Below are positions 18,361 through 27,162 of a stretch of 64,000 bases of DNA, one piece after another. Numbering within the stretch: position 1 is the first letter of the stretch; each line of letters starts with the position of its first letter. A model generated the notes under the pieces. That model ran no database searches and was not told the origin of the DNA. It worked only from the letters and a program-made list of their open reading frames with translations. The stretch is taken from the NCBI GenBank assembly GCA_965221555.1, contig OZ244895.1, positions 2,356,001 to 2,420,000 of the forward strand, read 5' to 3'. Position numbers and translations under genes: made by a program. Source of the DNA: JAJEAD01 sp965221555 (GTDB taxonomy: Bacteria; Pseudomonadota; Gammaproteobacteria; HK1).

Positions 18361-20337
18361 GTGGAGTTGTCATCTCTCTACGTCTGGGTGGTGCTCGCGC
18401 CGCTGGTGGGTTCCCTCGTCGCCGGGCTCTTCGGTAAGGCCCTGGGAAGGGCGGTTGCCCACTGGGCCTGCATACTCGGGGTCGGGGTCTCCACTGTCAT
18501 ATCGGCGGCCGCCTTCCAGCACATCGTGCTCGACGGCGGACCGGTCTTCGAGAGCACGCTCTACTACTGGGGAAGGGTGGGGAATCTGGCGCTCGAAATC
18601 GGATTTCTCATCGATCCGCTGAGTGCGACGATGATGTTCGTGGTGTCCTTCGTGTCGCTGATGGTGCACATCTACACCATCGGTTACATGCGAGACGATC
18701 CCGGCTATCAGCGCTTCTTCAGCTACATCGCACTGTTCACCTTTGCGATGCTGATGCTGTGCATGTCGAACAACTTCCTGCAGCTTTTCTTCGGGTGGGA
18801 AGCGGTCGGAGTAGTCTCTTATCTCCTGATTGGATTCTGGTACCAGCGAGAGTCCGCCATCAGGGCCAATCTGAAGGCATTCCTCGTCAACCGGGTCGGA
18901 GACCTCGGCTTTCTGCTCGGAGTGGCGGCGATACTTTTCTCGTTCGAGACGCTTCGCTATTCCGAGGTCTTCGCGCTGGCCCCCACCCTGAGTGAGCGCA
19001 GCGTCAGCATCATCGCCGGGGTGGACTGGTCGCTCATGAGCCTCATCTGCATCCTGCTCTTCATCGGGGCGATGGGAAAGTCCGCCCAGTTTCCCCTGCA
19101 TGTCTGGCTGCCCGACTCCATGGAAGGGCCGACCCCCATCTCGGCGTTGATCCACGCCGCGACGATGGTCACCGCGGGGATATTCATGGTGGCGCGCATG
19201 TCACCGCTCTTCGAGCTCTCGGAGACGGCGTTGAGCGTGGTGCTCGTCGTCGGCGCGGTCACCGCTCTCTTCATGGGTCTTCTGGGACTGGTGCAGACCG
19301 ACATCAAGCGGGTCGTGGCCTACTCGACTCTCTCGCAGCTCGGCTACATGGCGGTCGCACTGGGCGCCTCCGCCTATGCTGCGGCCATTTTCCACCTCGT
19401 CACCCATGCGTTCTTCAAGGCGCTTCTGTTCCTGGCCGCGGGCTCCGTGATCATCGCCCTGCACCACCGACAGGACATGCGAGGCATGGGCGGTCTGCGA
19501 AAGCACATGTCGGTGACATGGCTCACCTGCCTCATCGGCACCCTGGCGCTCATCGGGTTCCCGGGCTTCTCCGGGTTCTTCTCCAAGGACGCGATCATCG
19601 AGGCGGTGCATCTCTCCGACACACCGGGGCACGAATTCGCCTACTGGTGCGTGGTCATCGGGGTCTTTGTGACCGCGCTGTACAGTTTCCGTCTCTACTT
19701 CCTCGTCTTTCACGGCAAGGAGCGCATGGACGAGCACGCCCGCGGGCACCTCCATGAGTCGCCCTGGGTGGTCACGCTGCCGCTCGTCCTGCTCGCGATA
19801 CCCTCGGTGTTCATCGGCTGGATCGGCATCGAGCCGATGCTCTTCGGCGAACATTTCGGCGAGAGTCTGTTCGTGGCGCCGGAGCATGACGTGCTCGCCG
19901 CCCTCGGAAAGGACTTCCCCGGCGAGGCGGGTTTCGTTGCCCATGCCCTGGCGACGCCGCCGTTCTACCTGGCGCTGGCCGGGGCCGTGGTCGCGTGGTT
20001 CCTCTACATGGTGCGCCCGGATCTCCCGGCCCGCTGCGCCGAGCGCCTCTCGCCGCTCTACTCGGTGCTCAAGCACAACTACGGATTCGACGCGCTCTAC
20101 GAAGAAGTATTTGCGCCGATCGGCCGGGGAGCGGGAGGGCTCTTGTGGCGGGTGGGCGACCGGATTCTCATCGACGGGTTGCTCGTCAACGGTTCGGCCC
20201 GCCTCATCGGCTGGTTCTCGAGTCTGATTCGCCACCTTCAGACGGGATATCTTTACACCTACGCCTTCGCCATGATCATCGGACTGGTGACCCTCATGAG
20301 CCTGTTCGTCTTCCTTCGCATGCGGGGCCTCTCCTGA
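18361..20337 (+). CDS. nuoL: NADH-quinone oxidoreductase subunit L
   Basis: NuoL is the distal antiporter-like subunit with the long lateral helix. The 658-residue protein starts at a GTG. Antiporter-family landmarks are the helix-5 glutamate in FFGWEAVGVVSYLLIGFW, the lysine segment MGKSAQFPLHVWLPDSMEGPT, the histidine-rich LIHAATMVTAGIFM and DIKRVVAYSTLSQLGYM. The C-terminal part holds the lateral helix and a final membrane anchor. Confidence 0.97.
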   Translation: MELSSLYVWVVLAPLVGSLVAGLFGKALGRAVAHWACILGVGVSTVISAAAFQHIVLDGGPVFESTLYYWGRVGNLALEIGFLIDPLSATMMFVVSFVSLMVHIYTIGYMRDDPGYQRFFSYIALFTFAMLMLCMSNNFLQLFFGWEAVGVVSYLLIGFWYQRESAIRANLKAFLVNRVGDLGFLLGVAAILFSFETLRYSEVFALAPTLSERSVSIIAGVDWSLMSLICILLFIGAMGKSAQFPLHVWLPDSMEGPTPISALIHAATMVTAGIFMVARMSPLFELSETALSVVLVVGAVTALFMGLLGLVQTDIKRVVAYSTLSQLGYMAVALGASAYAAAIFHLVTHAFFKALLFLAAGSVIIALHHRQDMRGMGGLRKHMSVTWLTCLIGTLALIGFPGFSGFFSKDAIIEAVHLSDTPGHEFAYWCVVIGVFVTALYSFRLYFLVFHGKERMDEHARGHLHESPWVVTLPLVLLAIPSVFIGWIGIEPMLFGEHFGESLFVAPEHDVLAALGKDFPGEAGFVAHALATPPFYLALAGAVVAWFLYMVRPDLPARCAERLSPLYSVLKHNYGFDALYEEVFAPIGRGAGGLLWRVGDRILIDGLLVNGSARLIGWFSSLIRHLQTGYLYTYAFAMIIGLVTLMSLFVFLRMRGLS

Positions 20338-20365
20338 CATCGGGCTGTCCCGGTTGGCGCACACG

Positions 20366-21883
20366 ATGCCGGATCTTCCATTCCTGAGTCTCGTTGTCTG
20401 GCTCCCCATCGTCGGGGCATGCGCGGTGCTGATCGCGGGAGAACGGGGCGGGAACGCGCGTTCGATTGCGCTCGTGATGGCACTCGTCACCCTGATCGTA
20501 TCCATTCCCCTGTACATCGGATTCGAGACGGGCACCCACGAGATGCAGTTCGTGGAGTACGCCGGGTGGATAGACGCCTACGACGTCCACTACTACCTGG
20601 GGGTGGACGGCATCTCCATGCCGCTCATTCTCCTGACCACGTTCACCACGGTGCTTGTGGTGCTGGCGGGCTGGGAGTCCATCGGAAATCGCCAGGCTCA
20701 GTACATGGCGGCGCTGCTCTTCCAGGAAGGGCTCATGAACGGCGCCTTCGCGTCCCTGGATGCGATCCTCTTCTACGTGTTCTGGGAAGCGCAGCTCATT
20801 CCGATGTTCATCATCATCGGGGTGTGGGGTGGGCCGCGGCGCATCTATGCCACCGTCAAGTTCTTTCTCTACACCTTTCTTGGATCGGTGGTCATGCTGG
20901 TGGCGCTGCTCTACCTGTACAACGTGGCTGGATCCTTCGCGATTCTGGACCTCCACAAGGTTCCTCTGGAGTTGACGCCACAGATACTCGTCTTCATCGC
21001 CTTCCTGCTCGCATTCGCGGTAAAGGTGCCCATGTGGCCGGTGCATACGTGGTTGCCGGATGCCCACGTCGAAGCGCCGACCGGCGGTTCGGTGATTCTC
21101 GCGGCCATCATGCTGAAGCTCGGCGGCTACGGGTTCCTTCGCTTCAGTCTCCCCATCACACCGGACGCGAGCAGCGAGCTCGACTGGCTGATCATCGCAC
21201 TCTCGCTCATCTCCGTCGTGTACATCGGGTTCGTGGCCATCGTGCAACCCGACATGAAGAAGCTCATCGCCTACTCCTCGGTGGCGCACATGGGCTTCGC
21301 GACGCTCGGCTTCTTTCTCGTGTTCCGGCTTCTGGACGCAGGCGACATCCAGGGCGCGCTCCTGGGGGTGCAGGGAGGCATGGTCCAGATGATCTCGCAC
21401 GGATTCATATCCGGGGCCCTGTTCCTGTGCGTCGGGGTGATGTACGACCGCCTGCACAGCCGGCAAATCAGCGATTACGGCGGGGTGGTGAACACCATGC
21501 CGGTGTTCGCGGCCTTCATGATGCTCTTCGCACTCGCCAATTCCGGACTGCCGGGCACCTCGGGATTCGTGGGCGAGTTCCTCGTCATCCTGAGCAGCTT
21601 CAAGGCGAGTTTCTGGATCGCCTTCCTCGCCGCGACCACCCTGGTGCTCGGCGCGGCCTATTCGCTGTGGATGTACAAGCGGGTGATATACGGTCCGGTG
21701 GCCAATGACGCGGTGGCGTCACTTGGCGACATCAATCGCCGCGAGTTCATCATTCTGGGCGCGCTCGCTTTCGTGGTGCTTCTCTTTGGCATCTGGCCGG
21801 CGCCGCTCCTCGATGTCATGGAGGCCACCATCATCAATCTCCTCGAGCACGTCGGGCAGTCAAAGCTCGAAACGGTCTCGTAG
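20366..21883 (+). CDS. nuoM: NADH-quinone oxidoreductase subunit M
   Basis: NuoM is the middle antiporter-like proton channel. The ATG at 20366 gives a 505-residue protein starting MPDLPFLSLVVWLPI; a TTG four codons upstream is possible but less likely. Diagnostic parts are FYVFWEAQLIPMFIIIGVWG with the key glutamate, the lysine motif AFAVKVPMWPVHTWLPDAHV, VEAPTGGSVILAAIMLKLGGY and DMKKLIAYSSVAHMGF. The gene is followed by nuoN after eleven bases. Confidence 0.96.
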   Translation: MPDLPFLSLVVWLPIVGACAVLIAGERGGNARSIALVMALVTLIVSIPLYIGFETGTHEMQFVEYAGWIDAYDVHYYLGVDGISMPLILLTTFTTVLVVLAGWESIGNRQAQYMAALLFQEGLMNGAFASLDAILFYVFWEAQLIPMFIIIGVWGGPRRIYATVKFFLYTFLGSVVMLVALLYLYNVAGSFAILDLHKVPLELTPQILVFIAFLLAFAVKVPMWPVHTWLPDAHVEAPTGGSVILAAIMLKLGGYGFLRFSLPITPDASSELDWLIIALSLISVVYIGFVAIVQPDMKKLIAYSSVAHMGFATLGFFLVFRLLDAGDIQGALLGVQGGMVQMISHGFISGALFLCVGVMYDRLHSRQISDYGGVVNTMPVFAAFMMLFALANSGLPGTSGFVGEFLVILSSFKASFWIAFLAATTLVLGAAYSLWMYKRVIYGPVANDAVASLGDINRREFIILGALAFVVLLFGIWPAPLLDVMEATIINLLEHVGQSKLETVS

Positions 21884-21894
21884 CGGGAGACCCC

Positions 21895-23337
21895 ATGCCG
21901 CCGACGACTCCCGATTTTCTCCCCGCGGTGCCGGAGATGGTGCTCGCGGGAATGGCGTGCCTGGTGTTGCTGGTCGATCTCTACTTCGGCCGGCGTCACC
22001 GGATGTCCGTCTTCCTGCTCGCCCAGGCGGCTCTGGTCATCAGCGCCTTGCTGTGCATCGCCCTGTTTCCGCAGGAGCCGGTCACGACCTTCGACGGCTC
22101 ATTCAAGAGCGACGCAATGGGCGCGGTGCTCAAGGTCTTCGTGATCCTGGTCACCTACTTCGTGCTCTTCTACTCGAAGGTCTATCTCGACGAGCGTGAT
22201 CTGCACAAGGGCGAGTACTACGTGCTCGCGCTGTTTGCGGTCCTCGGGATGATGATTCTGGTGTCCGCCGGAAGCCTCCTGACCCTGTACCTCGGGCTCG
22301 AGCTGATGTCGTTGTGCCTGTACGCCCTGGTGGCGATGAATCGAGAGTCTTCCGCGGCGTCGGAAGCGGCGATGAAGTACTTCGTTCTTGGTGCGCTCGC
22401 GTCGGGCTGTCTGCTCTACGGCATGTCGCTGCTCTACGGCGCGACCGGGACCCTGGATCTCGAGCGCATTCGCGAGTTCGGCACGGACGGGGCCGAGCTG
22501 GACATCATCCTCGTACTGGGTCTGGTGTTCACCGTGGTGGGGGTGGCCTTCAAGCTGGGCGCCGCACCCTTCCACATGTGGGTACCCGACGTTTACGAGG
22601 GAGCGACCACCTCGGTGACGTTGTTTATCGCCACCGCTCCGAAAATCGCCGCGTTCGGCATGTTGATGCGTCTGCTGGTGGACGGGATGTCCGGCCTGCG
22701 AGGCGACTGGATCGACATGCTGACGATTGTCGCGGTGCTCTCGATGGGCGTTGGCAACATCATCGCCATTGCCCAGTCGAACCTGAAACGCATGTTGGGC
22801 TATTCGACGGTCGCCCACGTGGGCTTCCTGCTGCTTGGCATCATCGCGGGCACTCGGGCCGGCTACGCGGCCTCCATGTTCTACATCATCGTGTATTCGT
22901 TGATGGGCCTCGGAGCCTTCGGCATGATCGTCGTACTTGGCGGCAAGGGCTTCGAGTCGGATCGTCTCGACGACTTTCGCGGCCTGAACGAGCGCAGCCC
23001 CTGGCTCGCATTCCTCGTTCTGGTGGTGATGCTCTCCATGGCGGGCATGCCGCCTTTCGTGGGGTTCTGGGCGAAGTGGTCGGTCTTGCGTGAAGTGGTG
23101 GCGGCGGATCAGATATGGCTCGCCACTCTGGCGGTCGTGTTCGCGGTAATCGGACTCTTCTACTACCTGCGCGTGGTGTGGCTGGTGTACTTCGAGAAGG
23201 CCGTGGATTCGGCCCCTCCGAGTTGTGGGACCGACGTCAAGATCATGATCAGCACCAACGCGCTCGCGATCCTCGCCCTCGGGGTCTATCCCGGCGCACT
23301 GCTTGCCCTGTGCGTGTCCGCGCTCGGCGCCGGCTGA
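21895..23337 (+). CDS. nuoN: NADH-quinone oxidoreductase subunit N
   Basis: NuoN is the proximal antiporter-like subunit and the last gene of the complex I operon. The 480 residues have about fourteen helices with YLGLELMSLCLYALVAMNR (key glutamate), the lysine segment FKLGAAPFHMWVPDVYEGA, and the NLKRMLGYSTVAHVGF motif. Downstream, CGATTC-TC-GAATCG (23359-23372) forms a small hairpin without a T-run between the convergent nuoN and psd. Confidence 0.97.
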   Translation: MPPTTPDFLPAVPEMVLAGMACLVLLVDLYFGRRHRMSVFLLAQAALVISALLCIALFPQEPVTTFDGSFKSDAMGAVLKVFVILVTYFVLFYSKVYLDERDLHKGEYYVLALFAVLGMMILVSAGSLLTLYLGLELMSLCLYALVAMNRESSAASEAAMKYFVLGALASGCLLYGMSLLYGATGTLDLERIREFGTDGAELDIILVLGLVFTVVGVAFKLGAAPFHMWVPDVYEGATTSVTLFIATAPKIAAFGMLMRLLVDGMSGLRGDWIDMLTIVAVLSMGVGNIIAIAQSNLKRMLGYSTVAHVGFLLLGIIAGTRAGYAASMFYIIVYSLMGLGAFGMIVVLGGKGFESDRLDDFRGLNERSPWLAFLVLVVMLSMAGMPPFVGFWAKWSVLREVVAADQIWLATLAVVFAVIGLFYYLRVVWLVYFEKAVDSAPPSCGTDVKIMISTNALAILALGVYPGALLALCVSALGAG

Positions 23338-23389
23338 GCCCGCTTCCCGTACCGCTCTCGATTCTCGAATCGGTAAGAACTTGCGGGCA

Positions 23390-24325
23390 TCAGCTCGAGG
23401 AAGCGTCGAGCGGGGGCCGCAGGGTTGCGATGCGTTCTCCGAAGCGGATGGCCTGGCCCGGGCGTAGGCCCGGCGTCCATTCGAGCCGAAACGAAGAAGG
23501 GAAGAGCGCGACTACCGTCGAACCCATGTTGAAGCGCCCCATCTCTTCCCCCTTGTCGAGGCAAGCTGCGCCGCCGCGGGTTCGGCCGTCGCCGCTTGCG
23601 GTATCGCGCCCGTGCGGCAGGGCTGCGGGGTGGTCTTCCCAGACCTGCTGGATTCCTCCGACGAAGAGCGCGCCGACCATGACGAGCGCGAAAGGTCCCC
23701 GCTCGTGATCGAATACCGAGACCACCCGTTCGTTGCGCGCGAACAGATTCGGGATGCCGCGGGTGGCTGCCGTGCCGACGCTGAACAGCCTCCCGGGCAC
23801 GTGCAGGGTCCGGCGCAGGGCGCCGCCGAGCGGCATGTGCACGCGGTGGTAGTTGCCGGGCGCAAGATAGATGGTCAGGAAGTATCCGCCTTCGAACTCG
23901 GCGCTCTCGCGCCCGGTTGCGCCCATCAGGCGGGCGAGCGAGTACTCATGCCCCTTGGCCTGAATCAGGCTATCGCCGCGCGCCCGGCCGAAGTGGCCGA
24001 CGCTGCCGTCCGCGGGTGAGATCAGAGCGTCGCCCGCGTCGTCGACGGGACGAAGCCCCGGACGCAGAGCGCGGGTGAAGAAGCTGTTGAAGTCCGTGTA
24101 CTGCGCGCTATCGGGAAGCGCAGCCTCGGACATGTCGACGCCGTATCGCCGGATGAACCACCGAATCTGCCAGTTCTTGAAGGGTCGGAATCGGATTCGC
24201 GTGGCGCGGCGCATCAGCGCGCAGAGCAGGTGGTGAGGGTAGGCGTACTGAAGGAGAACCCTGGCGTTCGCCGGGTACCTCACGCGGACATCCTCGCTGG
24301 TCGGCGTGTTCGTTCCCTCATCCAT
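23390..24325 (-). CDS. psd: phosphatidylserine decarboxylase proenzyme
   Basis: Psd converts phosphatidylserine to phosphatidylethanolamine at the inner membrane. It self-cleaves at a serine, which becomes the pyruvoyl group. The ATG at 24325 follows a GGGAG site by nine bases and gives 311 residues; an upstream in-frame GTG lacks support. The YTDFNSFFTRALRPG region, DGSVGHFG, and the APGNYHRVHMPLGG histidine motif are all typical. The cleavage motif reads MGST (Ser about 269) where most bacterial enzymes have LGST. The gene converges on nuoN and lies downstream of tRNA-Ala on the same strand. Confidence 0.94.
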   Translation of the reverse strand: MDEGTNTPTSEDVRVRYPANARVLLQYAYPHHLLCALMRRATRIRFRPFKNWQIRWFIRRYGVDMSEAALPDSAQYTDFNSFFTRALRPGLRPVDDAGDALISPADGSVGHFGRARGDSLIQAKGHEYSLARLMGATGRESAEFEGGYFLTIYLAPGNYHRVHMPLGGALRRTLHVPGRLFSVGTAATRGIPNLFARNERVVSVFDHERGPFALVMVGALFVGGIQQVWEDHPAALPHGRDTASGDGRTRGGAACLDKGEEMGRFNMGSTVVALFPSSFRLEWTPGLRPGQAIRFGERIATLRPPLDASSS

Positions 24326-24440
24326 GCCCACACACTCCCGGTTGCGGGGTGACGGTGCGTTCGGCGCCACGATCGGCGCCGAAGCGCATCTCCCGCCGTC
24401 GAAGCTGCCGCCCGGGTCGGACGCAAGCTTCGGAGTGGAT

Positions 24441-24516
<76 letters not shown>

Positions 24517-24648
24517 GAAGAATTCACTGGTATCCGCAAATGTTACTCCGGCTGGCCGCGAGGCGCCATTGCGAGCGCGAGAGCGGGCTCTGTTGCTGGC
24601 GGCGGGACGCGTCTATACCATCGTGCAACGCTCTCGGAGCGATCCACC

Positions 24649-25611
24649 ATGCATGATCCTCTCCCTCTGCTTTCGCCATCGGACTTTCCCGCCCTGCGTC
24701 GGACATCGCTCGATACGGTGCAGGTCAACGTCGGCTACCGCTGCAACCAGAGCTGCGTCCACTGTCATGTGGCGGCGGGACCCACGCGCACCGAAGAGAT
24801 GCAGGCCGAGACCGCCGAGCAGGTGATGCGTTTCTTCGAGGCGTCGTCCGCGCGGACCCTCGACATCACCGGCGGCGCTCCCGAGCTGAATGCGCACTTT
24901 CGCTTCATGGTCGAACGCGCACGGGAACTCGGAGGACAGGTCATCGATCGGTGCAACCTCACGATCCTGGAAGAGCCCGGCCATGAGGACCTGGCGCACT
25001 TCCTGGCCTCGCATCGGGTACGGGTAGTCGCTTCGCTGCCCTGTTACGAAGAAGAGAACGTCAACCGCCAGCGCGGCGGTGGCGTGTTCGACGCCAGCAT
25101 TCGCGCCATTCGACGCCTCAACGCGCTCGGCTACGGCGGCGACGATCCCGGTCTTTCCCTCGATCTCGTCTTCAATCCCCAGGGAACGAGTCTGCCCCCC
25201 GAACAGCAAGAGCTGGAGGCCACCTACAAGCGGGTGCTGAGAGAGCGCTACGGCATTCGTTTCGGATCCCTGTTGACGATCGCCAACATGCCGGTCGGGC
25301 GCTTTGGCAGCGTCCTCATTTCGAAGAAGTCTTTTCACGACTACCTGGACTTGCTCAGATCGGCTCATCGCCCCTCGAATCTGGACTCGGTGATGTGCCG
25401 AAGCCTGGTGAGCATCGACTGGCAGGGCTACGTCTTCGACTGCGACTTCAACCAGATGCTGGATCTGCCGCTGCGCATCAACGGGGCCGCCAGGACCCAC
25501 GTGTCCGACCTGCTTGTCGCGGACCTGGCGGGGCGTCCGATCGCGGTTCGAAATCACTGCTATGGCTGTACCGCGGGGCAGGGCAGCAGTTGCGGTGGGG
25601 CACTGGCCTGA
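24649..25611 (+). CDS. arsS: ArsS-like radical SAM enzyme (arsenosugar biosynthesis type)
   Basis: The 320-residue protein has the radical SAM cluster motif CNQSCVHC at about residues 32-39. It carries the family features VAAGPTRTEEM, DITGGAPELN, CNLTILEEPG and LPCYEEENVNRQRG. The Cys-rich C-terminal module ends HCYGCTAGQGSSCGG. This matches the radical SAM/Cys-rich (TIGR04167-type) family, whose studied member ArsS adds a 5'-deoxyadenosyl group to dimethylarsenite. The two overlapping glycosyltransferases downstream belong to families found with it, which supports an arsenosugar-type role. No ArsM methyltransferase is visible in the window. The actual substrate here is inferred. Confidence 0.85.
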   Translation: MHDPLPLLSPSDFPALRRTSLDTVQVNVGYRCNQSCVHCHVAAGPTRTEEMQAETAEQVMRFFEASSARTLDITGGAPELNAHFRFMVERARELGGQVIDRCNLTILEEPGHEDLAHFLASHRVRVVASLPCYEEENVNRQRGGGVFDASIRAIRRLNALGYGGDDPGLSLDLVFNPQGTSLPPEQQELEATYKRVLRERYGIRFGSLLTIANMPVGRFGSVLISKKSFHDYLDLLRSAHRPSNLDSVMCRSLVSIDWQGYVFDCDFNQMLDLPLRINGAARTHVSDLLVADLAGRPIAVRNHCYGCTAGQGSSCGGALA

Positions 25612-26321
25612 GTCCCGAGGAACCCTTTGCGCCTCGGAGGCCGCGGCTCTCCGTCATCATTCCGGTCCTTGACGACGCGCCCGCGCTCCGGTCTCGCGAA
25701 ACCGAGCTTCGGACTCTGAAGCGTGCGGTGCACGAAGTGGTGGTGGTCGATGGCGGCAGCCGGGATGAAAGCCTCGAGGTGTCGCGTTCCTTCGCCACCC
25801 TCTCCTGTTCGACGGAAGCGGGGCGGGCGCGGCAGATGAACGAGGGCGCGCGCCGGGCGAGCGGCGACATCCTGCTCTTTCTCCACGCCGACACCTGCGT
25901 TCCGGAGGAAGGACCGGAGCAGATCGCACGCGCCTTCGCGAGGGGGGAGGAGGTATGGGGTCGCTTCGACGTACGCCTCGGCGGCTCCCACCTCCTGCTG
26001 CGGGTCGTGGAGACGGCCATGAACTGGCGCTCGCGGTTGACCGGCATTGCAACCGGAGACCAGGGAATCTTCGTTCGCCGGAGCATCTTCGAGCATCTGG
26101 GCGGATTCCCTCCCATCCCTCTGATGGAGGACATCGCGCTCAGCCGGATGCTGCGCCGAATCCGACGCCCGCTCTGTCTTCGCGAACGGGCAGTCACCTC
26201 CAGCCGGCGCTGGCAGCGCGATGGAATCCTGAACACAGTCCTGCTGATGTGGCGCCTGCGGCTCGCATACGCGCTTGGCGCGGACCCCGCGCGCCTCCAT
26301 CGAATCTACTATCGGAAATGA
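25590..26321 (+). CDS. family 2 glycosyltransferase, TIGR04283 type
   Basis: This GT-A-fold enzyme of about 240 residues has the nucleotide-sugar N-terminus LSVIIPVLDDAPAL, the motif EVVVVDGGSRDES, the acidic metal motif LLFLHADTCVPEE and the acceptor segment IATGDQGIFVRR. The order matches the arsenosugar-biosynthesis-associated glycosyltransferases. No ATG precedes the conserved start. A TTG at 25590 or a CTG at 25608, the latter overlapping the arsS stop, is the likely start, so the two genes are translationally coupled. The stop overlaps the next gene by four bases. Acceptor and donor are unknown. Confidence 0.85.
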   Translation: MRWGTGLSPEEPFAPRRPRLSVIIPVLDDAPALRSRETELRTLKRAVHEVVVVDGGSRDESLEVSRSFATLSCSTEAGRARQMNEGARRASGDILLFLHADTCVPEEGPEQIARAFARGEEVWGRFDVRLGGSHLLLRVVETAMNWRSRLTGIATGDQGIFVRRSIFEHLGGFPPIPLMEDIALSRMLRRIRRPLCLRERAVTSSRRWQRDGILNTVLLMWRLRLAYALGADPARLHRIYYRK

Positions 26322-27013
26322 GAGTCGACGACCTGGCGCCGGATCGTTCGCCGCCCCCGGTCTCGGTCAACGTGTTCACTCGCGCCCCGGAGCCCGGTCG
26401 CGTCAAGACCCGCCTCATCGGCGCGATCGGCGCCGAAGGCGCCGCGGACCTCCTGCGGCGCATGACGCGCATCACGCTGGCGCGGGTGCGCGACGCGGGC
26501 ATCGGACCGACGACCCTGTGGTGCACTCCGGCGCCGAACGAGCCCCTGTTGGCCCTGGCCGGGGAGTTCGGCGTCGATATCCGGGTTCAGCACGGCGCGG
26601 ACCTGGGCGAGCGGATGCATTACGCGTTGCGCAGTGCGCTCAACGCACACGCGGCGGCCCTGGTGTTGGGCACCGACTGTCCCTTCATTACCCGGGAAGA
26701 CCTCGAAAGGGTGCGTACCCTGATCTTCCAGGACGACAATCAGGTGGTGGTGGGACCGGCTTTCGATGGTGGGTACTACCTGCTCGCGGCGCGCGTGGTC
26801 GATGCGTCGCTCTTCGCGGACATCCCGTGGGGCGGTGCGCAAGTGCTGGACCGGACCCGACGACGTCTGGTCGCAAAGGGGTTGCGCTACGCCGAGCTGG
26901 ATGCAAGACACGATATCGATCGTCCCGAGGATCTCGTTCGCTTGCGAAACATCCCGGAGCTCGCGCACTTCGCCGATCATGGCGGCGTCGAGCCCGCCTC
27001 GTCGCCAGAGTGA
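26318..27013 (+). CDS. glycosyltransferase, TIGR04282 type (nucleotidyltransferase-like fold)
   Basis: The 231-residue protein belongs to the DUF2064/TIGR04282 family, which is repeatedly encoded beside TIGR04283 glycosyltransferases and ArsS. Visible motifs are VFTRAPEPGRVKTRLIGAIG near residue 20, QHGADLGERM, the metal-binding VLGTDCPFITREDL, VVGPAFDGGYYLLA and the C-terminal DARHDIDRPEDL. The ATG overlaps the previous stop (ATGA), so arsS and the two transferases form one tight operon. Function in arsenosugar assembly is inference from family and context. Confidence 0.85.
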   Translation: MRVDDLAPDRSPPPVSVNVFTRAPEPGRVKTRLIGAIGAEGAADLLRRMTRITLARVRDAGIGPTTLWCTPAPNEPLLALAGEFGVDIRVQHGADLGERMHYALRSALNAHAAALVLGTDCPFITREDLERVRTLIFQDDNQVVVGPAFDGGYYLLAARVVDASLFADIPWGGAQVLDRTRRRLVAKGLRYAELDARHDIDRPEDLVRLRNIPELAHFADHGGVEPASSPE

Positions 27014-27162
27014 GGCAACCCGACCCACAGAGACTGCTCATCGTCCGGAAGGATGAAAATAGCCTATAAAACAATTAAATAAGAAGACTATGTCACGTTG
27101 ATTCTTGATTTCGCCTTTCACTCTGAGTAAGCTTCCGCTTCCATTCTTGAAAGGCACCCCCG

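Noticed and set aside
23354..23389. Bidirectional terminator between nuoN and psd
   Set aside because: A small hairpin exists at 23359-23372 but lacks a T-run in either direction, so it was not listed as a terminator.
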